Notes under the pieces: generated by a model | The model's input: the letters and a program-made list of their open reading frames with translations, nothing else | Database searches by the model: none | What the model was told of the DNA's origin: nothing | Shown: positions 50,523 through 59,789 of the stretch, in pieces | Layout: every line of letters begins with the position of its first letter | Numbering within the stretch: the stretch's first letter is position 1 | Assembly (NCBI GenBank): GCA_017514785.1 | Contig: JAFWIO010000076.1 | Coordinates: forward strand, 1 to 64,000 | Source: Eubacterium sp. | GTDB lineage: Bacteria > Bacillota > Clostridia > Lachnospirales > Lachnospiraceae | Length of the DNA stretch: 64,000 nt | Reading direction: 5' to 3' | Made by a program: the position numbers and the translations under genes

Positions 50523-53500
50523 ATGAAAAAACTAAAAAGTATCATGAAACGAGTGGCGACAGTTGCACTAGTTTTTGTTGTGGCTGTATCTTTTTGTGTG
50601 CCAAGTATGACATACGTAAAAGCAGACGCTAAAAAACCTAGAGCTACTAGTGTTCATTATTATCCTAATGACACTGTGCCAGCAAAAGAAAGAACAGGTA
50701 TCAAGTCATTTACAATAGAGCCTTACACTTACTATAACATGAGTAAGAATACCAGTATCAACCCTAGTGGTAAGTCTACTATGAAACTAGATGATGCTAC
50801 GCTTGAGCGAATAGCTGTTAATAATATTTTCCCTAAGTGGGGTGTAATAGCTGAGAGCTTTTTCAGAGATCAAGCAGATCAACTAGTTACCATAGAAGGC
50901 AGCGGAATGATGAGTAATAGCAAGACTGATAGCAATTCATTTGACAAACACTTTTCATTTGATAGACCAGGTGTGGATGATAGTTATTCAGAATATGATT
51001 GGTCAATTAGAGACCTTGCATCACAACTAGCTAGTAGTGGATTAAGACATGATGGAGAAACTAACTGGGATGAGATGAGAAGAGAGGGTATATCTGCTAT
51101 TTCTAGTTTGGCAGATGCTCGAAAAATGATGGGACAATCATTGAGAAACTGTGCGGACGATAATGATAACTCTGTTGATGATTTCCTAGGAAATAGTAAA
51201 GATAAAACAGACAATTTATACCGACTTCCTGATTTGGCAGATGATAAAACAGGTAGTGGTTTTTGTAATATTGTAACAAGTGTTAATAGAGCAGGAGCAT
51301 CGGGTGATTACGATTATGTGTCATTTGGATTGGCTGTATATGATTTTGACTTAACTCCTGTTGCTGCTAAAAATTTGAAGTATATTGAGGCTGCTGAAAA
51401 GTACGATAACGGAAAAGATATACTTATGGGTAAAGCAGGAAATGTGACTGATTTAGCTGGTATTAACTTTACTACAGACACACAAGACGGTGCTAGATCA
51501 TACCTTAAAAATGCAACACCACATGAGGCATCACAGTCTGCAGGACTTGAAAACACAAGTACAGAAGAAAGTTCAATCACTCAGGAAGATACTTATGAGT
51601 GGGGAATGGAACAACAGATTGGTACTGAATGGAATATAGGCGGATTTGGAGATGGTGACTGTATGTTCCCACGTTGTACTTTAAGTATCAGTAATTCTTG
51701 GCATGAACTTTGGAGTACTACTAAAAGTAAAACAGAGACTAAATCTGTTTCTAAAACAAAAACTGTAAATACAGAAATGACACTTCCTCCACACAGTGTG
51801 GCAAAGGTTACACAGAGTGTAGAAAATAGCAACGTAGACGAGAGTTACCAACAGCCAGTTGTTTTGAATTATAAGGTAGCTATTTTTGCTATGAGTGGAG
51901 ATTACTTTAACGGATCCACTGGTGGTATTGAACCTTCTACATACGACAAGCAATGGATGAACGTTATTTTTGATGGTTCAGATGGTTCTAACGAGAGCGG
52001 ATGTAGTGGCCTTGCCAGTCTTTATAATCGTGCTGTAGTTAACAGAGATACTGCTCGTTACGATGCAGCAAAAGGTAAGTATAGAGCATATTGTGATAAA
52101 TCGGCATGGTCTAAGAGAGAGAAGATAAGATGGGGAGAAATAGACAGTGCAATAGCAGAGGATAATAGAAGTTCTCACTCTATCCCATCAGGAGCTACTG
52201 GTGGCAAGAGTAATTTGACGCAGATGTCTACTGAGTTACCATTGATGGAGAAAGCGCATATGCTTGAATCTTCATCCAAGAACATTACTTCTTCTATAGA
52301 TCAAGTATTGGCACTTTATCCTCTTAACTCTGTTAGTTTGAAAGATAACCACAAACAATACGATGTACAACCAGGAGAAAAGGTTTATTTAGATAGCATT
52401 GAACTAGAGGGTGAAAATACTTATGGAGTAGAATTCTATGGATTTAGAGATGATTGGGGATCATGGTATCTGATTGATGATGATAAAGAGATAATTGAAG
52501 ATGGAAGCGACGGAGATGAGGACGGCGTAAAGAATGGAGAAGTTAAGAGCGGAGTTCTCACTTTAGTGACAGATGAGGACTTAGATAGTCAATGGATTCA
52601 AGTTGATAAGAGAGGTACCTTTGACGGCGTTCAACCTTCACAGTACGTAAGATGGGAGTTTGATGACGATGCAAAAATCATTTCAAATGAAAATTTGATA
52701 AATGATGAGCCATGTATGTCGAAAGAGGATTTGGATAAAGTATTCACACCATCTATAAAGTTTAATCCAAGTGATTCATCATCGTTTGTGAAGCTAATAG
52801 AAGTTAATGGCAATTATAAAGGTGTATACACTAAGGAAGTTAACTTGAACTCTGTTTTGGATGCCGAAGCATACGATGGAGAATTAATGGCTAAGGATAT
52901 TCAACTTCTTTGGGAAGACAATGATGTGGATGGAATAGAAGTAGAGCCAGATGGCACAACCACATTCACAGAGCCAGGCAAATACAAAGTAAGAGCATTC
53001 TGTTACGATTCAGGAAGAGATAAAGTAACTTCTGATTGGAAAATAATTGAAGCAACAGAAGAACCAATAATTGATAATATCGAATTCAATAAACCATCTG
53101 ATTTGGATGAGAATGATTTAACTATTACTAAGAAAGAGCAAGTTAAGGGCTTTGACTTGAAGAGTTATATTTCTATTTACGATCAGTATGGTGAAAAATG
53201 GAATGGTGAAAAACCAGAGTTCAAATTTGAAGTAACTGACTACAGTGGTCATGAAACTGATGATGCTGATATTGATCAAGATGATATCTTGTCGGTTTAT
53301 AAAGCTGGTGGATATAAGGTTTCTGCAAGGGCTTTGGATGAAGAAGGAAATGAATTAGACTTTGAAATCAAGCCTATCAAACTTAGAGTGGCAGAAAATA
53401 TGTGGCTTGATGAAATCACCTTCGAAGAACCTGCATTAAATAGTAATCAATTAAAGATTGCAAAAACAGGCGATGTTGTAGAAATAAAAGACCTTAGAAG

Positions 53501-55208
53501 TCAGTTAAAATACTATAATCAGAACAATGAAGAATGGACTGGAGATAAACCACGTGTAGAGTTTAGACTAAAACATGAAACTTCAAATGCAGAGATTAAA
53601 GGAAATAGTTTCTTTGCTTACGCCCCAGGTAGTTACCAGATTGAAGCCATTTCAGATGGCTATGACATTAAACCTATAACAGTTGAAGTGAAAGAAGATT
53701 ACCAGCTTGTTATTAAGCCTATTAATCCTAACGTAATAAAGATTAATGAATTGGGTGGAAGTGCAGATCTCGATTTGATGAGAAGTATTGACTATACTAC
53801 TTACTTTAATTCTAAATTCCCTGGAGATAAACCAGCACTCGAGTTTACTTTGGATGAGGATGTGAAGGGTGCATCTATTGTTACTGAGCAAGAAGTAAAT
53901 GCGGAAACTGGAAAGACTAAAGACATAGTCAAATTTGTATCTGATACTCCAGGTGAATATGCTGTTCATGTAGCACCAAAGAATACTTCAGAATACGAAG
54001 GCAAGATAAAGGATATCGAGGTTACTGTAGAGAAGGCTAAGAGAGTAGAATCAGTCGGTATGGATTTTGACGAAGTTAACAAAGAACCTTCCATGAGAAT
54101 AATCAAAGACGGTGCATATACTCTTGAAGATTTGAAACAGTTTACAGTATTCTATGATCAGTTCGGCGATGCATTAAGCGTCAAAGAACTAGAAGAAATG
54201 GATGATTCATTGATTCCTGCTATCAAGGGATACTCAGTTTATCCAGATGATACTGGTGCCACACTAACAAATAACTCAAATGACAAATTTGATTTAAGTG
54301 TGACAAAAGAGGGCTCATATGCCGTTACACCTATTTTCCAGTTTGATGGAGAAGATGAAGCATTTGGCCAGGTTGGAACATTAAGTGTTATTAACGAGGA
54401 TATATATGCTCAAATCTTAAAGAATCTTGAATATGCTGATAATCTTTCTATAAGAATATCGAATCACTTCTCTAATGGAGAGATTAGTGGTCCTGCGCAT
54501 ATTGCTTTATTAGATGCGGTTTATGCATTTACATACAATACTAGTAGAGCGCAGAACGCAGCAGATATTAACAGCGCAATGATGACTTTAAATTCAATGC
54601 TAGATAAATATATGCCTGAAAATCTTGCAGAGAAAGTTAAAAAAGACGCTAAGAAAGTGATTTCAACTTATAAGAACTCAGCAGATTACAGAACAGCAGA
54701 AAGAAATCTATTAAGTATTATTGTTTCAAATGCTACATCAAAGATTAATAAGATTAAGTACGGTAATGGAGGACTTAAGAAAGTTAAAAATGATGCTAAT
54801 GCAATTGTTTCGGCTGCAAAAGCAGATATGGATAAACTCTTAACTAATGCTCAATACAAACTAGGCAAAACAAAAGTAGTGAAAGCAGTTAAGAAAAAGA
54901 AATCCAAGAAGCTTAAAGTTAAGGTTAAGAGACTAAAATATGCGACAGGATATCAAGTAGCTATTTACAATAGCAAAAAGAATGCAAAGAAGAATAAGAA
55001 AGCAATTGCCAAAGCATTTTCTAAGAAGAAGAAAAATTCTTCAGCTAGTGCTAAGAAGTCTACAAAATCTGTGCTTATCAAATTTAAGAAGACCAAGAAG
55101 ATTAAAAAGGCTAAGAAATTATTTGTAAGAGCAAGAGCTTACAATATGGATGGTACAAAGAAAGTATTTGGTCCTTGGTCAAAGATAAAGAAAGCTAAAA
55201 TTAAATAA
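50523..55208 (+). CDS. giant secreted surface protein with aerolysin-like segment, Ig-like repeats and basic C-terminus
   Basis: A 1561-residue exported protein. Signal peptide about 1-35 (cleavage near VKA). The N-terminal 330 residues are unassigned. Residues about 355-460 have alternating Ser/Thr strands (STTKSKTETKSVSKTKTVN) then MTLPPHSVAKVTQ, a pattern like the membrane-inserting region of aerolysin-family toxins. About 780-1290 hold four Ig-like repeats of about 110 residues (with FYDQFG/IYDQYGEKWNGEKP-type phrases). A helical FIVAR-like region (about 1300-1440) and a lysine-rich C-terminus ending WSKIKKAKIK follow. Possible roles are adhesion or pore formation; neither is proven. ATG 50523 has the ribosome binding site; the longer frame begins at 50508. 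Confidence 0.7.
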   Translation: MKKLKSIMKRVATVALVFVVAVSFCVPSMTYVKADAKKPRATSVHYYPNDTVPAKERTGIKSFTIEPYTYYNMSKNTSINPSGKSTMKLDDATLERIAVNNIFPKWGVIAESFFRDQADQLVTIEGSGMMSNSKTDSNSFDKHFSFDRPGVDDSYSEYDWSIRDLASQLASSGLRHDGETNWDEMRREGISAISSLADARKMMGQSLRNCADDNDNSVDDFLGNSKDKTDNLYRLPDLADDKTGSGFCNIVTSVNRAGASGDYDYVSFGLAVYDFDLTPVAAKNLKYIEAAEKYDNGKDILMGKAGNVTDLAGINFTTDTQDGARSYLKNATPHEASQSAGLENTSTEESSITQEDTYEWGMEQQIGTEWNIGGFGDGDCMFPRCTLSISNSWHELWSTTKSKTETKSVSKTKTVNTEMTLPPHSVAKVTQSVENSNVDESYQQPVVLNYKVAIFAMSGDYFNGSTGGIEPSTYDKQWMNVIFDGSDGSNESGCSGLASLYNRAVVNRDTARYDAAKGKYRAYCDKSAWSKREKIRWGEIDSAIAEDNRSSHSIPSGATGGKSNLTQMSTELPLMEKAHMLESSSKNITSSIDQVLALYPLNSVSLKDNHKQYDVQPGEKVYLDSIELEGENTYGVEFYGFRDDWGSWYLIDDDKEIIEDGSDGDEDGVKNGEVKSGVLTLVTDEDLDSQWIQVDKRGTFDGVQPSQYVRWEFDDDAKIISNENLINDEPCMSKEDLDKVFTPSIKFNPSDSSSFVKLIEVNGNYKGVYTKEVNLNSVLDAEAYDGELMAKDIQLLWEDNDVDGIEVEPDGTTTFTEPGKYKVRAFCYDSGRDKVTSDWKIIEATEEPIIDNIEFNKPSDLDENDLTITKKEQVKGFDLKSYISIYDQYGEKWNGEKPEFKFEVTDYSGHETDDADIDQDDILSVYKAGGYKVSARALDEEGNELDFEIKPIKLRVAENMWLDEITFEEPALNSNQLKIAKTGDVVEIKDLRSQLKYYNQNNEEWTGDKPRVEFRLKHETSNAEIKGNSFFAYAPGSYQIEAISDGYDIKPITVEVKEDYQLVIKPINPNVIKINELGGSADLDLMRSIDYTTYFNSKFPGDKPALEFTLDEDVKGASIVTEQEVNAETGKTKDIVKFVSDTPGEYAVHVAPKNTSEYEGKIKDIEVTVEKAKRVESVGMDFDEVNKEPSMRIIKDGAYTLEDLKQFTVFYDQFGDALSVKELEEMDDSLIPAIKGYSVYPDDTGATLTNNSNDKFDLSVTKEGSYAVTPIFQFDGEDEAFGQVGTLSVINEDIYAQILKNLEYADNLSIRISNHFSNGEISGPAHIALLDAVYAFTYNTSRAQNAADINSAMMTLNSMLDKYMPENLAEKVKKDAKKVISTYKNSADYRTAERNLLSIIVSNATSKINKIKYGNGGLKKVKNDANAIVSAAKADMDKLLTNAQYKLGKTKVVKAVKKKKSKKLKVKVKRLKYATGYQVAIYNSKKNAKKNKKAIAKAFSKKKKNSSASAKKSTKSVLIKFKKTKKIKKAKKLFVRARAYNMDGTKKVFGPWSKIKKAKIK

Positions 55209-55239
55209 TACTATCTGATACTAAACAATGAGGTAAAAA

Positions 55240-55256
55240 AATGATTTACAACAATG
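55240..55256 (+). repeat. 17-bp direct repeat, right copy
   Basis: AATGATTTACAACAATG covers the first codons of the cysteine synthase gene and matches 50389-50405. Confidence 0.7.
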
Positions 55257-56170
55257 TTTTGGAGTTTGTTGGCCATACTCCAATGGTAAGACTTAACAAA
55301 ATGGTAGATGAAGATTCTGCACAGGTTCTTGTAAAATTCGAGGGTCTGAATGTTGGTGGTTCTATTAAAACAAGAACTGCTTGGCAGATGATTAAGAAAG
55401 CTGAACAAGAGGGCGAACTAAGTGAGGATAGCATTATAGTTGAACCTACTAGCGGAAACCAAGGAATTGGTTTAGCGTTGGTGGGAGCAGTTAAAGGCTA
55501 TAAGACTATCATCATTATGCCTGACTCTGTCAGCGAAGAGAGAAAAAAATTGGTCGAGCATTATGGAGCAGAAGTAAAACTGGTACATGATGACGGCGAC
55601 ATCGGAAAGTGTATGGGAGAGTGCCTAGATATTGCGATGAAGATGAAAGAAGAGGACGACAAAGTATTCGTGCCTCAGCAGTTCATTAACCCAAACAACA
55701 TAAAGGCGCACACTCACCACACTGGTCTAGAAATAATGGAGCAGGTGGAGGGACCAATTGATGGCTTTTGTGCTGGTATTGGTACTGGTGGAACACTTTC
55801 TGGAATTGGAAGAGTTTTGAAGAACCAAAATCCAGACATTACTATCTGGGCTGTTGAGCCAGAAAACGCAGCAATACTTGCTGGTGGTAACATTGGTACT
55901 CACCTCCAGATGGGAATAGGTGATGGATTTATCCCAGGAAACCTAGACCAAGACATATATGATGACGTTTATATAGTTACAGACGACGAAGCAATAAACA
56001 CCGCAAAAGACCTTGCAAGAAAAGAAGGTTTGATGTGCGGAATTTCTAGTGGCACAAATGTGGCGGCAGCCATTGCGCTTGCTAAGAAATTAGGAAAAGG
56101 TAAAACAGTGGTGACAGTACTTCCTGATACTGCTGAGAGATATTTCTCGACACCGTTGTTTGACGAGTAA
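55241..56170 (+). CDS. cysK: cysteine synthase (O-acetylserine sulfhydrylase)
   Basis: PLP enzyme making cysteine from O-acetylserine and sulfide. The 309 residues show the PLP lysine K43 in NVGGSIKTRTA, the substrate loop EPTSGNQGIGLA (family TSGNTG), GTGGTLSGIGRVLK for the cofactor phosphate, and GISSGTNVAAA. The GNQG variant in place of GNTG is mildly unusual, and a related beta-replacing synthase cannot be excluded. GAGG precedes the ATG. It ends 3 bp before the next ORF. Confidence 0.88.
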   Translation: MIYNNVLEFVGHTPMVRLNKMVDEDSAQVLVKFEGLNVGGSIKTRTAWQMIKKAEQEGELSEDSIIVEPTSGNQGIGLALVGAVKGYKTIIIMPDSVSEERKKLVEHYGAEVKLVHDDGDIGKCMGECLDIAMKMKEEDDKVFVPQQFINPNNIKAHTHHTGLEIMEQVEGPIDGFCAGIGTGGTLSGIGRVLKNQNPDITIWAVEPENAAILAGGNIGTHLQMGIGDGFIPGNLDQDIYDDVYIVTDDEAINTAKDLARKEGLMCGISSGTNVAAAIALAKKLGKGKTVVTVLPDTAERYFSTPLFDE

Positions 56171-56173
56171 AAC

Positions 56174-56497
56174 ATGAACGAAAAATTTGACTACAACAAA
56201 ATAGACGAACATGAAGTCACTAAAAAGACGATTGAAATGTTCGAAGAGATAAGAGTAAGAAGAGATAAGTACAAAAAGTACGGACCTCTTTTTATTCTTG
56301 TTTCTGGAATTATATTTTTGGCACTTATGTTCAGCTTAGAGAGCAAAGTGTTTTTCTTAATACTCTGGGTAATTTCAGTCATTTACTGCGCGGCTTTAAT
56401 GATTAGATCTGAATACAGATATCATCAGTGCGCAAAACTACTTGGACTGTTAGAAGATGAAGAAGAGCAAGGAGAAGAAGATGAAAAAATTATTTAA
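56174..56497 (+). CDS. two-TM hypothetical protein
   Basis: A 107-residue protein with a charged N-terminus, two hydrophobic segments (about 37-55 and 60-78), and a very acidic C-terminal tail. No family recognised. It overlaps the start of the YhgE/Pip gene by 17 bases, so the two are probably translated together and may act together at the membrane. Confidence 0.6.
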   Translation: MNEKFDYNKIDEHEVTKKTIEMFEEIRVRRDKYKKYGPLFILVSGIIFLALMFSLESKVFFLILWVISVIYCAALMIRSEYRYHQCAKLLGLLEDEEEQGEEDEKII

Positions 56498-58643
56498 CAT
56501 TTTTAAACACGATATAAAAAATGTTTCAAAGAACATGATTATATTTGTTGTAATTATCGGTATTACAATTCTCCCAGCACTATATGCTTGGTTTAACATC
56601 GCTTCTAACTGGGACCCATACGCAAACACTGGTGAATTGCCATTTGCCGTCTGCAGCAAAGACGCTGGCTATCAGTACAAGACTGTAAAGATAAACGCAG
56701 GTGATAGCATTATCGACGGTCTAAAGGGCAAGCCTCAAATGAAATGGGATTTCGTAAGTGAAGAGGAGGCAAAACGTGGAGTAAAGGATGGCAAATACTA
56801 CGCAGCTGTTATTATTCCAGAAGACTTCAGTGAAAATCTTTTGTCTATAGTTTCTGGTAATTTCAAGCAGGCGAAACTTCAGTACTATGCAAACGAAAAG
56901 AAAAATGCTATCGCAACAAAAATCACCGACAAAGGTGTCCAGGCGATAGAAGAAAGCATCGGTACAGAGTATGTTGATACCCTAGGAAAAACTTTGGGTA
57001 CAGCGCTTGGTTTGGCTAGCGACGAAATCACAAACAAAAAAGGCGAGCTAGCAGACAAAGTAGTATCTGACTTGAAAGATACAAAGAAAGATATAAAAAC
57101 TTTCAAGAGTTCAGTCGATGTTTTGATGGATACTCTTGATTCGATAGACGATTTGGTACAGTCCAACAAAGAACTTATGCCAACTGTTAAGAAGAGTTTG
57201 AGTAAGGCTGGTGTCTTTAACGAGGACGTAAAATCAATCTTGACCGCGACAAAGGGTACGGCCTCTGATATTACTGCATCACTTGAGGGCATTATGAGTG
57301 CTGGCGGAACATACATGACAAATGTCGCTGATAAAGCAGATGAGGCCTTTGGCTATTCAGACAACGACCCAATGAAAGCGGCAGACAAACTAGAGAGAAT
57401 TAAAGTTACTAATCAGAAAATTATTTCTGTAAATAATAAAGTAATCTCAATCTTAGAGAATATGCAGTCTAACTTAGGAGTTAATTGCTCAAAAGCAATC
57501 AAGAAACTACAGGCTGCAAACAAAAAGCAGGAAGCATTAATAAGTGTTATTGATTCTGCTGTAAAGAAGATTAGATCGACAGGAAAAGTGCCTGAGAATG
57601 TACAGTCAGATGTTAAGCAGGCTATTGCAGATGCTGACCAGGCTTTGGCGAAGGCAGAGAGTTCTTATCTTCAGCTAAAACCTAAAATCGATAAGTTAGT
57701 GAATAAGGCTTTCTCAGTCTTTGACGATGTCACAGAATTTATCAACGTGCTTAAAGCAGGACCAGAGCAGATAGATAATGTTTTGGACAGCGCGCTTGAT
57801 ACTACAGCAAACCTTAAGAAGGCGCTAAAAGATTTAAAGACATTTTTAACTACAGTTGATAAGAGAATCGACAAAGTAGTAACAAAAGTGAAAGATGTTA
57901 AGGGCGATAATGTAATTGAAAATATTATTCTCCCTATAGTGAAGGATCCAAATGCATTGGGCAAGTTTGTTTCTTCACCAGTATCGTATGATACACATAG
58001 AGTTTATCCAATTAAGAACTACGGTTCAGCTATGGCACCATTCTATTCAACACTTGCTATTTGGGTAGGTGCGCTAGTGCTAGTAGCAGTACTAAATGTT
58101 CAAGTTTCTAGAAAAGAAAAAGAACAACTTGATAATCCAAATACAACACAGTGTTACTTTGGAAGATATTTAGCGTTCTTTATAATTGGACAGTTGCAAG
58201 CGCTAATCATTGCGCTAGGAGATTTGTTCTTCTTAAAGATTCAAAGCGATAGTCCAATACTATTTATTTTGACGTGTATGCTATCAAGCTTTGTATACAC
58301 GATGCTAATTTATTCGCTAACAGTGACATTTAGTGTAATAGGTAAAGCGATTGCTGTTATAATAATGGTATTGCAAGTAGCTGGTTCGGGTGGTACATTC
58401 CCTATTGAAGTGCTTCCTGGTCCATTCAGAGCGATGGCACCATTCTTACCATTTAAGTACAGTGTTGATGCACTTCGTGAGACAGTGGCAGGAGTAAACA
58501 CAGCACATTACTTGCAGCAAATTGGTATATTTGCATTGTTCATTTTAGTTGGATTATTTATAGGACTAGTGCTAAGAAAGCCATGTCTAAAAATAATATC
58601 ATTTTTCAATAATAAGATAGAGGAAAGCGATTTGATTATTTAA
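56481..58643 (+). CDS. YhgE/Pip domain-containing membrane protein
   Basis: A 720-residue protein of the YhgE/Pip (phage infection protein) family, related to ABC-2 permeases and type VII EsaA proteins. One N-terminal TM (about 19-38, GITILPALYAWFNIASNWDPY, the family signature) is followed by a long extracellular coiled region (about 40-510) and about five to six C-terminal TMs with LPFKYSVDALRE. In lactococci and B. subtilis, Pip-like proteins are phage receptors; the normal role is unclear. ATG 56481 has AGGAG 6-7 nt upstream; the longer frame starts at 56457. Confidence 0.88.
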   Translation: MKKLFNIFKHDIKNVSKNMIIFVVIIGITILPALYAWFNIASNWDPYANTGELPFAVCSKDAGYQYKTVKINAGDSIIDGLKGKPQMKWDFVSEEEAKRGVKDGKYYAAVIIPEDFSENLLSIVSGNFKQAKLQYYANEKKNAIATKITDKGVQAIEESIGTEYVDTLGKTLGTALGLASDEITNKKGELADKVVSDLKDTKKDIKTFKSSVDVLMDTLDSIDDLVQSNKELMPTVKKSLSKAGVFNEDVKSILTATKGTASDITASLEGIMSAGGTYMTNVADKADEAFGYSDNDPMKAADKLERIKVTNQKIISVNNKVISILENMQSNLGVNCSKAIKKLQAANKKQEALISVIDSAVKKIRSTGKVPENVQSDVKQAIADADQALAKAESSYLQLKPKIDKLVNKAFSVFDDVTEFINVLKAGPEQIDNVLDSALDTTANLKKALKDLKTFLTTVDKRIDKVVTKVKDVKGDNVIENIILPIVKDPNALGKFVSSPVSYDTHRVYPIKNYGSAMAPFYSTLAIWVGALVLVAVLNVQVSRKEKEQLDNPNTTQCYFGRYLAFFIIGQLQALIIALGDLFFLKIQSDSPILFILTCMLSSFVYTMLIYSLTVTFSVIGKAIAVIIMVLQVAGSGGTFPIEVLPGPFRAMAPFLPFKYSVDALRETVAGVNTAHYLQQIGIFALFILVGLFIGLVLRKPCLKIISFFNNKIEESDLII

Positions 58644-58657
58644 ATCGCAAGAGTATT

Positions 58658-58879
58658 ATGGCAAATTTAACAGAAGATCAAAAAATCAAAATAGGATTAA
58701 TCCTAAACAAAGTAAACACAGTATTGTTTGTGGCATTCTTTATAGTTGTTTGCGTGGTTGGTGTTTTGCCAATGCCTATTTTTCTAACATTAGTTGGAGC
58801 AATCTTTGTGGCATTTGCAGCATGCACCATCATTTCAAATATATTTTTAAAGAACTATAAACCAGATAAAAAGAAGTAA
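58658..58879 (+). CDS. small two-TM hypothetical protein
   Basis: A 73-residue protein with a polar N-terminus (MANLTEDQKIKIG), two hydrophobic segments (about 20-40 and 43-62) and a KPDKKK tail. No family recognised. It sits 14 bp after the YhgE/Pip gene and 9 bp before hisA. The ribosome binding site is weak, so translation may depend on the upstream gene. Confidence 0.55.
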   Translation: MANLTEDQKIKIGLILNKVNTVLFVAFFIVVCVVGVLPMPIFLTLVGAIFVAFAACTIISNIFLKNYKPDKKK

Positions 58880-58888
58880 GGAAGCATT

Positions 58889-59659
58889 ATGAAATTTAGA
58901 CCTTGTATTGATATTCACAACGGAGCAGTAAAACAGATAGTTGGTGGATCCTTAAATAAGGATTCGTCCAAGGCATTGGAAAACTTTGTTGCAAGACAAA
59001 GTGCAAAGAAATATGCCAAAAGATATAAAAAAGACGGACTAACTGGCGGACATATTATTATGCTTAACTCGCTAGATTCTCCTACATACGAAGTTACAAA
59101 GAAGCAGGCGCTTAAGGCTTTAAAAGCATATCCTGATGCTATGCAAGTAGGTGGTGGAATAAATAATAGAACAGCTGCAGAGTTTATAAGAGCGGGTGCT
59201 ACTCATGTTATTGTCACATCATACGTCTTCTTCGAAGGACGCATTAACTATGACCACTTAAAGAAACTAGCAGAAGCGGTAGGACCAGACAAAGTAGTTC
59301 TAGACTTAAGCTGTAGAAAACGAGGCGATGACTACTTTGTAGTTACAGATAGATGGCAAAACTTTACCGAGGAAAAGGTAACTCCGGAACTGTTTGAAAA
59401 GCTAGAGCAGTACTGTGATGAGTTCTTGGTGCACGGAGTAGACAGAGAAGGAAAACGTGCAGGAATGGACGAAGAACTAGTTAAGATTCTAGCTAGTTAC
59501 AATGGAAAGCCAATCACTTACGCTGGAGGTATTTCTAGCATAGAACAGATAGAGAAATTTAAAGACTCATGTGATGGAAAACTAGATTTTACAATAGGCT
59601 CTGCGCTAGACATTTTTGGCGGTGATTTAGCCTATGATGATGTGAAAAACTACAAGTAA
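58889..59659 (+). CDS. hisA: ProFAR isomerase HisA, HIS6-like type
   Basis: Isomerises ProFAR to PRFAR in histidine biosynthesis; TIM barrel. The 256 residues begin KFRPCIDIHNGAVKQIVGGSL, with catalytic Asp8, and have LSCRKRGDDYFVVTDRWQ, HGVDREGKRAGMDEELV and YAGGISSIEQI. These match the longer yeast/plant HIS6-like form rather than standard bacterial HisA. No other his gene is nearby. AAGGA precedes the ATG, and a terminator follows. Confidence 0.85.
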   Translation: MKFRPCIDIHNGAVKQIVGGSLNKDSSKALENFVARQSAKKYAKRYKKDGLTGGHIIMLNSLDSPTYEVTKKQALKALKAYPDAMQVGGGINNRTAAEFIRAGATHVIVTSYVFFEGRINYDHLKKLAEAVGPDKVVLDLSCRKRGDDYFVVTDRWQNFTEEKVTPELFEKLEQYCDEFLVHGVDREGKRAGMDEELVKILASYNGKPITYAGGISSIEQIEKFKDSCDGKLDFTIGSALDIFGGDLAYDDVKNYK

Positions 59660-59681
59660 AAATAAATAGATAAATATATTA

Positions 59682-59708
59682 AAAAAAGCCGAAAATATCG
59701 GCTTTTTT
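59682..59708 (+). terminator. Rho-independent terminator
   Basis: AAAAAAGCCGA/TCGGCTTTTTT, an 11-bp stem with an AAATA loop and T-run. It ends the cysK-to-hisA unit. Confidence 0.9.
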
Positions 59709-59742
59709 GTTGCTTTTTTGTATCGCAAAACACTCAAAAATA

Positions 59743-59751
59743 TGGTAAAAT
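59743..59751 (+). promoter_or_regulatory. extended -10 promoter of uppP
   Basis: TGG-TAAAAT with no clear -35, about 40 bp before the uppP ATG, which has AAGGAG upstream. Confidence 0.4.
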
Positions 59752-59789
59752 ATAGGGGATTGTGGGACAAAATATAAAGGAGCAAAATA

